Positions 1-5,358 of a stretch of 5,358 nt of DNA are shown one piece after another. The first letter of the stretch is position 1. Every line of letters starts with the position of its first letter. Below the pieces are notes generated by a model. It worked only from the letters and a program-made list of their open reading frames with translations. It was not told the origin of the DNA and searched no databases. The position numbers and the translations under genes are program-made. Source of the stretch: Candidatus Sulfotelmatobacter sp. (lineage in GTDB: Bacteria; Acidobacteriota; Terriglobia; Terriglobales; Acidobacteriaceae); the NCBI GenBank assembly GCA_030037575.1, contig JASHRB010000316.1, forward strand, positions 1 through 5,358, written 5' to 3'.

Positions 1-210
1 AACCACCAAGCTGTCCCTCCCGTCGGTATCGCGGGAGCGCGATCCGGCCAGGCATCGTCCCGGACCGCCGCCGGTTCAGATGTCCCGCCAGCAGGAGCCA
101 GTAATATAATAGCGCGCATGTTTGACCATCTGTCCTCGGCTCTTCACCACCCGTTGCTGCAAACTCGTCAACGTCCAGTTCTCGATTCGTCGCGGGCGGG
201 TGGCCCAACC
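1..210 (-). pseudogene. Decayed C-terminal remnant of an insertion-sequence transposase (IS1380-like)
   Basis: Reading the minus strand, one frame gives RRIENWTLTSLQQR at about 192-151 and MVKHARYY at 129-106. The next frame then continues with YYWLLLAGHLNRR from about 106 to 68. Joined, these resemble the C-terminal end of DDE transposases of the IS1380 group as I remember them (pattern: ENWSLTSLQQRLVK..., VKHARYYWLLLAE.HL.RR). The frame break lies at the TATTATATTAC stretch (101-111), which looks like a small insertion. Without the shift the first frame stops at a TGA just downstream. In the first frame a TAG at 235-237 also closes the reading upstream. No catalytic DDE residues remain here and the segment runs off the left edge, so it is a fragment that cannot be functional as seen. 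The family name rests on recall, so it is moderately secure. The right boundary is approximate. The rest of the gene-free stretch, 211-392, holds no feature I can support beyond one doubtful 41-codon frame (235-360, minus). Confidence 0.55.
28..43. repeat. Short perfect inverted repeat, 6-bp arms, 4-base loop
   Basis: ATCGCG, then GGAG, then CGCGAT form a perfect G+C-rich hairpin. There is no T-run on either side, so it does not look like an intrinsic terminator. It lies within the transposase remnant, near where the C-terminus of that protein would be coded. It may be chance, or part of the decayed element's end. Confidence 0.35.
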
Positions 211-392
211 CTTGAGTTGCCGACGCCGGGATCGCTACGGCAGCCGGCTCTTGCGTTTTTTGGCAAGGACAGGAATTACGAACCCATGCAGCCAGTGTTT
301 TCGCGCCAGCGACAGCTTGCGCCACACGGTGGCGAAACGAGATCTTGTTCCAACCCACATTCACTTGCCCCCTTATCCGCGCGTTCCCGCAT

Positions 393-1574
393 TTACGATT
401 CCGATGGTTGGTTGATCAGGCGCAACAACGAGTGCGCTACGGTCGGAGCTTCGATCGAGTTGATGCAATAGGCTTCGGGCTGCGAGCATGAAGGTTTGCC
501 GCAGGGTTGGCAGGGGAATTTGCGTTCGTAGATGGGGAGAACGTTTGTTCCCGAGGCTATGACAGTTGCTGGATCGCATTTTCCAAAGAGCGCCACGGCA
601 GGTACGTTGAGAACTTTGGCGAAATGCATGGCGGCGCTATCCATGGCGAGAAGGGCGCGGGAGCGCGCGATGGCGGTGATGGCCTGCTCGAGGTTGCCTG
701 TGAGGAAAGCAATGTCACGGTTTGCCGGCAGAGCAAGGCGCATCATTTCGATGTCCCTCGGAATTCCGGCGACGGCGATGCGGAGATGCGGGGGAAGCAA
801 ACGCACCAATTCCTGATAGCGGCTGGAAGGCCACATCCGGCTGGGAGCGTTCGCTCCCGGGTGAATCAACAAGTCGTACAGCGGGGAAAGTTTTCTCTGG
901 TCTTGAATTCGGGGGACAAAAGAAATGCGCGGCAAGGACGCGCGTTCGGCTGAATCCGAAAGCATGGAGAACGCGAAGTGCTCGCGCTCCATGTAGGGCA
1001 GGTTGCGATCGACAGCGACGCTTTCATCGAAGAGGGTGGAAAGGCGCTCGCTGCGGGCCCCCGCCAGGCGGGCTTTTTTCCAGAACAATTTTTTCGTGAA
1101 CCAGAGCAGAATCGGGATCTTCCAGCTGGAAGCAGAGCGCGGAGCGTGCGGAGAAATCCAGATCAAAGCTGGGTCCATCGCTCTTGCCCAGGCGAAGTAC
1201 TCGAGGAACGCGTTTAGGCCGCGGGAAACCGGAAGGGGCACCAATTCGAGGTTTTTGCGATTCGGACCGAAATCAATGAGCTGAATAAACTCCGGCAATG
1301 CGGGGCTTGGGAAGATCAGCAGTTTGACTTTGTGACCGGAGTCGAGCTGGGATGCGATGACCGGAGAAGCGTTCAGAATGTCGCCCATGGCCTTGAACGC
1401 GCCGTAGACAAGGGTCGACGGTGGAGAGAGCTGCTCGGAAGTTCGGCTGGAAACCCGCGTAGATGGCGCATACGTTTGACTGAGCCGCATGTCACTTGGG
1501 ATGGGCAGAGTATTGTCCAAGATTTTGCACATTTTTTGCTGAGGCTTGCACCAGTCGTTTGAGCTTCTCATCAT
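393..1574 (-). CDS. Glycosyltransferase family 9 protein, ADP-heptose:LPS heptosyltransferase type
   Basis: A cytoplasmic or peripheral-membrane enzyme that by family would transfer heptose from ADP-heptose to lipid A-core. In the 393-residue reading the GT-B N-terminal domain begins with LVYGAFKAMGDILNASPVI (about 55-73), matching the GT9 'GD.....P' glycine-aspartate loop (G64-D65). The C-terminal nucleotide-sugar domain has LLIHPGANAPSRMWPSSRY (about 235-253), LLAMDSAAMHFAKVLNVPAVALFG in the 308-331 region with D312 and F330-G331, and a cysteine cluster (C355, C358, C363, C370) like the one before the C-terminus of many GT9 proteins. The length is a little above the usual 330-370 because some 55 residues precede the first strand. 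The start is therefore uncertain: ATG-ATG at 1574/1571 has only a distant GGAAAG, and in-frame ATGs at residues 15 and 29 are alternatives. It lies 68 bases downstream of gmhB on the same strand, probably co-transcribed, and the linkage supports heptose as donor sugar. The acceptor and the WaaC/WaaF/WaaQ subtype cannot be told, so no gene symbol is given. Confidence 0.9.
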   Translation of the reverse strand: MMRSSNDWCKPQQKMCKILDNTLPIPSDMRLSQTYAPSTRVSSRTSEQLSPPSTLVYGAFKAMGDILNASPVIASQLDSGHKVKLLIFPSPALPEFIQLIDFGPNRKNLELVPLPVSRGLNAFLEYFAWARAMDPALIWISPHAPRSASSWKIPILLWFTKKLFWKKARLAGARSERLSTLFDESVAVDRNLPYMEREHFAFSMLSDSAERASLPRISFVPRIQDQRKLSPLYDLLIHPGANAPSRMWPSSRYQELVRLLPPHLRIAVAGIPRDIEMMRLALPANRDIAFLTGNLEQAITAIARSRALLAMDSAAMHFAKVLNVPAVALFGKCDPATVIASGTNVLPIYERKFPCQPCGKPSCSQPEAYCINSIEAPTVAHSLLRLINQPSES

Positions 1575-1642
1575 AGGAAGCCACTTTCCATACTAATTCA
1601 GGCTACGAAAAAGTTCGCTGGTGGACAGTGAAAAGATGGTTC

Positions 1643-2230
1643 TTAGGCCAGATATTGGTCGATTGCGTCTTCCAGCGAGAAGCAAACGGCATCGGCGAGG
1701 TCGAGAGCTTTCGCGGATCCCGATTTGCGCGTGCGGGAAGGGCCGAGAATAAAAATGGCGGGGATCCCAAGATTGCGGGCGCACTCGACATCGGAGACGG
1801 AATCCCCGATAAGGACACTGTTAGACGGCGACGCATCGGGAAAGTCGCGAAATGCCTGCTGAAAGAGGCCTGGCTTGGGCTTTCGGCAGTCGCACTGGTT
1901 GTTATCGTGTGGACAGTAGTAGAAAGCGTCGATGTGCCCTCCGTGTTTCGCCAAGTGCCGCTGCAAGTGCACGTGTAGAGCTTCGAGATGAGCGCCCGTG
2001 TAAAAGCCCAGAGCGATGCCACGCTGGTTGGTGACTACGATGACGCGGCGGTTGGAGCGATTCACCTTTGCAATGGCCGTTTCCACCCCGGGAAGAAGTT
2101 GGAGGCGACTCCAGTCGGAGATGTATTCTCCTTCCGGGGGTTTGCGGTTGATGACACCGTCGCGGTCAAGGAAGACATAGCGAACGTTCGCCAGCGAAAG
2201 ACGCGCGGGATCGTGGAAGTTAGGCTTCAT
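1643..2230 (-). CDS. gmhB: D-glycero-D-manno-heptose 1,7-bisphosphate 7-phosphatase
   Basis: A HAD-superfamily phosphatase (cytoplasmic, Mg2+-dependent, histidinol-phosphatase-like subgroup) that removes the 7-phosphate in ADP-heptose synthesis. Numbered from the ATG at 2230 (195 residues; E. coli GmhB has 191): motif I FLDRDGVIN at 20-28 with nucleophile D22 and acid/base D24; motif II VVTNQRG at 65-71; the zinc loop C106-P-H108...C113-D-C115; R116-K117 of motif III; and motif IV IGDSVSD at 141-147 with D143 and D147. The zinc loop has only four residues between H108 and C113, much shorter than in the E. coli enzyme, but all four ligands are present. The start is open: the frame extends to ATG at 2251, ATG at 2275 or TTG at 2290, and none has a good Shine-Dalgarno site. 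I chose 2230 because it gives the family length. It runs divergently from gmhA with very little space and precedes the GT9 gene. The anomer preferred (beta for ADP-heptose, alpha for GDP-heptose) is inferred to be beta from the linked hldE. Confidence 0.93.
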   Translation of the reverse strand: MKPNFHDPARLSLANVRYVFLDRDGVINRKPPEGEYISDWSRLQLLPGVETAIAKVNRSNRRVIVVTNQRGIALGFYTGAHLEALHVHLQRHLAKHGGHIDAFYYCPHDNNQCDCRKPKPGLFQQAFRDFPDASPSNSVLIGDSVSDVECARNLGIPAIFILGPSRTRKSGSAKALDLADAVCFSLEDAIDQYLA

Positions 2231-2292
2231 GCCGGCGCTATCGAGTATCATAAATGGAGATCGGGGTCGCTTCATTTTTTTTGAGGACAACT
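2231..2292. promoter_or_regulatory. Compact divergent start region between gmhB and gmhA
   Basis: Only about 62 bases separate the chosen gmhB start from the gmhA start, and both transcripts must begin in or beyond this stretch. It contains an A+T-rich patch (TATCATAAAT, 2246-2255) that could serve as a -10 element, and a run of eight T residues (2275-2282) just before the gmhA ribosome site. I see no convincing -35 box at proper spacing on either strand. If a longer gmhB start is used, the promoter for each gene would lie inside the other gene's 5' coding sequence. The function is inferred from gene orientation alone. Confidence 0.35.
2283..2287 (+). promoter_or_regulatory. Ribosome binding site deciding the TTG start of gmhA
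   Basis: GAGGA stands five bases before the TTG at 2293. The only ATG upstream in this frame (2254) has no comparable site and would add 13 residues unlike GmhA N-termini. This favours TTG 2293 as the real start. Confidence 0.65.
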
Positions 2293-2928
2293 TTGCCGAA
2301 GACAGCAGCTAAGTCACAAACGCCGAATCTATCGTGGGCAATTGACCGCGCCCTCGCCGAACACTTTGCGGTCATCGAGAAAGTGCGCGCGCAAGTGCCG
2401 ATCATCGAGAGCATCGCCGGAGAGATGACGCGCAGGTTGCGCGCGGGAAATAAAATCTTCTGGTGCGGAAATGGCGGCAGTGCCGCCGACGCGCAACATC
2501 TGGCGGCTGAGCTGGTCGGGCGTTTTCAGCGGGATCGGCGAGGCTTGGCGTCGATCGCCTTGACTACGGATACGTCGATCCTAACCGCGGTGGCGAACGA
2601 CCACGGATATGAAAAAGTGTTCAGCCGGCAGGTGGAAGCATTGGGGGTCAAAGGAGATTTGCTGGTTGGCATCTCGACCTCAGGCAACAGCAGGAATGTT
2701 TGCTTGGCACTTGAAGCCGCACGCAGTTTAGGCATTTTCACGGTTGCGTTCGCGGGCGAAGGTGGTGGGGAGATCGCGGCTATTGCAGACCTCGCACTTT
2801 GCATTCCTTCTAAAGATACGGCCCGCATCCAGGAAAGCCACATTCTCTGCGGTCACATGCTGTGCGACTGGGTGGAGATTTGCTCGTGCCAAGGCCCGTC
2901 GACCGAAAAGGAAGCAGCTACGCGATGA
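2293..2928 (+). CDS. gmhA: Sedoheptulose-7-phosphate isomerase (phosphoheptose isomerase)
   Basis: A cytoplasmic SIS-domain isomerase that commits sedoheptulose 7-phosphate to heptose synthesis by making D-glycero-D-manno-heptose 7-phosphate. From the TTG at 2293 it has 211 residues; E. coli GmhA has 192. The SIS phosphate-binding loop [20 protein letters not shown] lies at 59-78 with H69 and E73, and the second sugar-phosphate loop STSGNSRN at 128-135. [15 protein letters not shown] at 179-193 brings Q180, E181 and H188. H69, E73, Q180 and H188 match in order and spacing the zinc ligands known in E. coli GmhA (H61, E65, Q172, H180), so the active site looks intact. The start is TTG because GAGGA sits five bases before it. 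An ATG at 2254 is the alternative and would give 224 residues. A short Glu/Lys-containing tail follows the last helix. The stop overlaps the hldE start in ATGA (2925-2928), so the two are probably translated in a coupled way. The active form in the family is a tetramer. Confidence 0.95.
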   Translation: MPKTAAKSQTPNLSWAIDRALAEHFAVIEKVRAQVPIIESIAGEMTRRLRAGNKIFWCGNGGSAADAQHLAAELVGRFQRDRRGLASIALTTDTSILTAVANDHGYEKVFSRQVEALGVKGDLLVGISTSGNSRNVCLALEAARSLGIFTVAFAGEGGGEIAAIADLALCIPSKDTARIQESHILCGHMLCDWVEICSCQGPSTEKEAATR

Positions 2929-4400
2929 TTCGCGATTTGCATCAGCTCATTCAACTAGTGGAAGGCGAGTGGCGCAAGACGCGTGTGCTCATCGTCGGCG
3001 ATTTGATGCTCGATCGATATATCTGGGGCGAGGTTGAGCGGATTTCTCCCGAGGCGCCGGTGCCCGTGGTGCGGGCGGGATACCGCAGCGAGCAGGCGGG
3101 GGGCGCGGGCAACGTTGCAATGAATATCAGCGGTCTGGGCGCAAAAGCAACCTTGCTCGGTTTTCGGGGGGACGACGAAGATGGCGAGGCTTTGGAGCGG
3201 GCCCTGCGGCGTGCTGGAATTCACTCACAAGCGATCGTGGTTCCGGGGCGTCCGACGACGACAAAGCTGCGCATTGTTGGCGGAAAGCAGCAGATGCTGC
3301 GACTCGATACAGAGCGGACGGATGGCTATCCGGCGGAATTTTACGCGACACTGCTTTCGAAGCTCGAGGCTGCAATTACCGGCGCGGATGTGCTCGTGCT
3401 TTCCGATTACGCCAAAGGAGGATTGAGCGCGGAGGGTTGCCTGCAGACCATCGAAATGGCGCGGCGAGCGGGCATCCCGGTGCTGGTCGATCCCAAGCAG
3501 GCCACTTTCGGAAATTATCGGGGGGCGACGACTATTTGTCCGAATATGGCGGAACTCTCGCTGGTGACCGGAGTGTCTTCGAAAAACTTCGAGGCCCTGC
3601 TTTCGGCGGGTCAGAGATTGGTAACCGATCTGGATTTGGAATATCTGACGGTAACGCTCAGCGAAAAAGGGATCGCGCTGCTTCGCGGCGACTCGCAGTT
3701 CATCGCTCCCGCGGTGGCGCGGCAGGTGTTCGATGTGTCCGGAGCCGGGGATACGGTGATCGCCACGCTGGCTCTGGCGGCAGCCGCGGGGCTGGAGGTA
3801 GAGATCGCGGTGGAGCTTGCGAATCTGGCTGCGGGAATCGTGGTCAGTAAAGTCGGGACCGTGCCGGTGACACGCGACGAACTGCTGATGAGCCTGATGC
3901 CGCAAATTGAATTGCAGGCACAGGAAAAGGTGCTCTCCCTTGATTCGCTGCGGGCGAGGGCCGCGGCATGGCGATCGGCTGGGCAAAATGTGGTATTTAC
4001 GAATGGTTGCTTCGATCTGCTTCACATCGGGCACATCACGCTGCTCGAACAGGCGCGGCGGGAAGGTCACCGGCTGGTTGTTGGAATCAACAGCGATGCG
4101 TCGGTGCGAGGTTTGAAGGGACCTACGCGGCCAATTGTCGGTGAGCGTGAGCGGGCGCGGATTCTGGCAGCGCTGGCGGTGGTGGATGCGGTGGTCATCT
4201 TTGAGGAAGCGACGCCGTTGCGCGTGGTCGAGACCTTGCGACCTGATATTATCGTGAAGGGCGGCGACTACAACGAAGAGAATATTGTCGGTGCAAAGGA
4301 GGTTCGCTCCTGGGGTGGGCGGGTGAAGATTGTTCCTATCGTAGAGGGGTTCAGCACGACGAATCTGATTGTGAAGGCCATGGCTCCTAGCCTCGACTGA
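2925..4400 (+). CDS. hldE: Bifunctional heptose 7-phosphate kinase / heptose 1-phosphate adenylyltransferase
   Basis: A 491-residue two-domain cytoplasmic enzyme (E. coli HldE 477) carrying out two steps of ADP-heptose synthesis: phosphorylation of heptose 7-phosphate at C1, and transfer of AMP to heptose 1-phosphate after GmhB has acted. The N-terminal PfkB/ribokinase domain (about 1-325) shows [11 protein letters not shown] from residue 25, the GGAGN substrate loop (59-63), the DPKQATF segment (about 189-195), and DVSGAGDT at 270-277 with D276 as expected catalytic base. The C-terminal nucleotidyltransferase domain (about 355-491) shows [12 protein letters not shown] at 359-370 with the HIGH motif (H367, H370), then VKGGDY (444-449) and FSTT (476-479). 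Both domains appear complete. The start ATG at 2925 overlaps the gmhA stop; AGGA (2909-2912) lies 12 bases upstream, a long spacing that fits translational coupling. The open frame extends upstream to 2862, but those 21 codons lie inside gmhA and are not needed. Fusion of both domains, rather than separate HldA and HldC, indicates the ADP-heptose route. Confidence 0.96.
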   Translation: MIRDLHQLIQLVEGEWRKTRVLIVGDLMLDRYIWGEVERISPEAPVPVVRAGYRSEQAGGAGNVAMNISGLGAKATLLGFRGDDEDGEALERALRRAGIHSQAIVVPGRPTTTKLRIVGGKQQMLRLDTERTDGYPAEFYATLLSKLEAAITGADVLVLSDYAKGGLSAEGCLQTIEMARRAGIPVLVDPKQATFGNYRGATTICPNMAELSLVTGVSSKNFEALLSAGQRLVTDLDLEYLTVTLSEKGIALLRGDSQFIAPAVARQVFDVSGAGDTVIATLALAAAAGLEVEIAVELANLAAGIVVSKVGTVPVTRDELLMSLMPQIELQAQEKVLSLDSLRARAAAWRSAGQNVVFTNGCFDLLHIGHITLLEQARREGHRLVVGINSDASVRGLKGPTRPIVGERERARILAALAVVDAVVIFEEATPLRVVETLRPDIIVKGGDYNEENIVGAKEVRSWGGRVKIVPIVEGFSTTNLIVKAMAPSLD

Positions 4401-4490
4401 GGTGAACCATTTCACAAAAGCTGTTTCAAGGGACTAGCTCGCCCCAAAACCGTAGTAACGAAGTCATGATATTCTTTGGCCGACGGTATC

Positions 4491-4497
4491 GAGGAGA
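4491..4497 (+). promoter_or_regulatory. Strong Shine-Dalgarno site before the TTG start of the membrane glycosyltransferase gene
   Basis: GAGGAGA, with its GGAG core ending seven bases before the TTG at 4504, is the best ribosome site in the window. It decides the start in favour of TTG over the in-frame ATG at 4588. The 103-base gap between hldE and this gene has no terminator I can support: GTGAA-CCAT-TTCAC (4402-4415) is a 5-bp hairpin without a T-run. No clear promoter is seen either. Confidence 0.7.
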
Positions 4498-4503
4498 ACC
4501 ACT

Positions 4504-5358
4504 TTGACGGAGAAAGTCGTGATTTCTCCTGCAGACCGGACTTTGGCAGAAACACGGACGGCAGTAGGCGCCGGTGATGCGGTTCACATGCACCGCATGG
4601 CTCTTACTTCCGTTTTATTGTTTTTGGTTGCTTTCACCGTTCTGTTTCTTGGTATGCGCAGATATCCACTGCCGTATGACGAAGGGGTCGTACTTACGGC
4701 AGCCATGCGTATTGCGGCGGGACAAGTTCCACATCGTGATTTCTACGCAATCTATGGTCCAGCAGATTTTTATCTCCCTGCGGCACTTTTTAAGATGTTT
4801 GGACCGAGTCTTCTAATTGCCCGCCTCTTGAACCTTTTCGTCGAAGGCATCACCGTCGTCGCAATGTTCATAGTGGCTTCTTTCTACTGCCGCCGGCCCG
4901 TGGCTATATGCACCACCCTGGTCACCTTCCTGTGGATTTACGGTCTGAACGCATATATATCCTCGGCTGTATTCCCGGTTGCACTCTTGAGCCTAGTCTC
5001 ATCGATCCTGCTTATTCCGCTTTTCGTGGGTGCTGTGACGCGAACGCGACTATGCGTGGCGGGCGCGATCGCCGGCCTGTCGGCTTTGTATCGCTATGAC
5101 ACCGGCGTGGCACTGCTCGCTGTTCAGGTATGCGTCATTGCTATAGCAGGCTACATTCAACCCGATGCGCCACCACGAAAACTTTCTATTATCGCTTCCG
5201 CACTCTGGCCTTATATGCTTGGATTTGCGATCCTAACTGTACCTGCCATCGTTTACTTCTTATGCGTGTCGTCCATTTATCCCTTGATTTACGATGTTGT
5301 CGTTCTTCAGGCACAAAATTACCAACGCTACCGTCATATGCCATTCCCGGGAATTCAC
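4504..5358 (+). CDS. Polytopic membrane protein, GT39/ArnT-like (GT-C) glycosyltransferase, 3' end beyond window
   Basis: The frame is open for 285 codons from the TTG at 4504 to the window edge, so the C-terminal part is missing. A polar N-terminal tail of about 30 residues is followed by a first membrane helix (about 33-50). A first loop follows with Y58-D59-E60-G61 and H77-R78-D79-F80-Y81..Y84-G85-P86, then FYLPAALFKMFG (89-100). This Asp-Glu pair followed by a DFY..YGP..FYL..LF..FG pattern is typical of GT-C fold integral-membrane glycosyltransferases related to family 39 and ArnT, which take sugar from a polyprenyl-phosphate donor. Further hydrophobic stretches lie near 103-127, 133-151, 155-178, 183-196, 200-218 and 229-256. 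Y196-R197-Y198-D199 lies between two helices and may be a second conserved site. Sampled 60-base rows here are about 45-48% G+C, against 67-68% for rows of hldE, so codon use differs from its neighbours. ATG 4588 is an alternative start but would remove only the tail. Location after the heptose genes suggests envelope glycan modification; donor and acceptor are unknown. Confidence 0.8.
   Translation, partial: MTEKVVISPADRTLAETRTAVGAGDAVHMHRMALTSVLLFLVAFTVLFLGMRRYPLPYDEGVVLTAAMRIAAGQVPHRDFYAIYGPADFYLPAALFKMFGPSLLIARLLNLFVEGITVVAMFIVASFYCRRPVAICTTLVTFLWIYGLNAYISSAVFPVALLSLVSSILLIPLFVGAVTRTRLCVAGAIAGLSALYRYDTGVALLAVQVCVIAIAGYIQPDAPPRKLSIIASALWPYMLGFAILTVPAIVYFLCVSSIYPLIYDVVVLQAQNYQRYRHMPFPGIH

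Noticed and set aside
105..110. TATAAT just before ATG 118, suggesting a promoter for a leaderless plus-strand gene at 118-471
   Set aside because: No -35 box at suitable spacing, no ribosome site, and the bases are explained by the frame-shifting insertion in the minus-strand transposase remnant. The 117-residue plus-strand frame also runs into the 3' end of the GT9 gene and has no recognisable motif.
507..1562. Several plus-strand frames of 76-148 residues inside the GT9 region
   Set aside because: They overlap each other and the minus-strand GT9 gene, whose HPG and cysteine-cluster motifs are clear. Their compositions look like antisense translation.
2862..2924. Upstream extension of hldE by 21 codons
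   Set aside because: These codons lie wholly within gmhA, and HldE family proteins start near the residues coded at 2925, where the ATGA overlap gives a natural start.
3225..4415. A 396-residue minus-strand open frame lying opposite hldE
   Set aside because: It is rich in Arg, His, Gln and Pro with no domain motif and covers a gene with clear kinase and nucleotidyltransferase motifs. G+C-rich coding sequence often leaves such antisense frames open.
4402..4415. Hairpin GTGAA-CCAT-TTCAC just after hldE as a possible terminator
   Set aside because: The stem is only 5 bp, weak in G+C, and followed by AAAAG rather than a T-run.

Overview
The window is a piece of a Gram-negative bacterial chromosome devoted mainly to making and transferring the heptose of lipopolysaccharide inner core. 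The protein style (short, non-enteric versions of GmhB, GmhA and HldE, a GT9 transferase and a GT-C type membrane protein of the YDEG...DFY..YGP kind), the fairly high G+C and the TTG starts behind strong Shine-Dalgarno sites suggest an acidobacterium or a related soil lineage. That assignment is an impression from sequence style, not a search result.

Layout. Positions 1-392 contain no intact gene. On the minus strand, the left 200 bases or so carry what reads as the broken C-terminal end of an insertion-sequence transposase, probably IS1380 family, split over two frames. Positions 393-2230 hold two minus-strand genes read leftwards: gmhB (heptose bisphosphate phosphatase), then a family 9 glycosyltransferase of heptosyltransferase type. 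A compact head-to-head start region (about 2231-2292) separates these from a rightward run of gmhA (sedoheptulose-7-phosphate isomerase), hldE (bifunctional heptose kinase/adenylyltransferase, overlapping gmhA by the ATGA motif) and, after a 103-base gap, a polytopic membrane protein resembling GT39/ArnT-like GT-C glycosyltransferases. This last gene runs off the right edge and is visibly richer in A+T.

How the genes fit together. GmhA converts sedoheptulose 7-phosphate to D-glycero-D-manno-heptose 7-phosphate. The HldE kinase domain makes the 1,7-bisphosphate, GmhB removes the 7-phosphate, and the HldE nucleotidyltransferase domain makes ADP-D-glycero-D-manno-heptose. The final epimerase HldD is not in the window. 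The GT9 protein is the obvious consumer of the ADP-heptose. The GT-C protein may modify envelope glycans using a lipid-linked sugar, but its substrate cannot be read from the sequence. I found no CRISPR array, tRNA, rRNA or clearly novel system; the most unusual items are the decayed transposase, the tight divergent start region and the composition shift at the right end.
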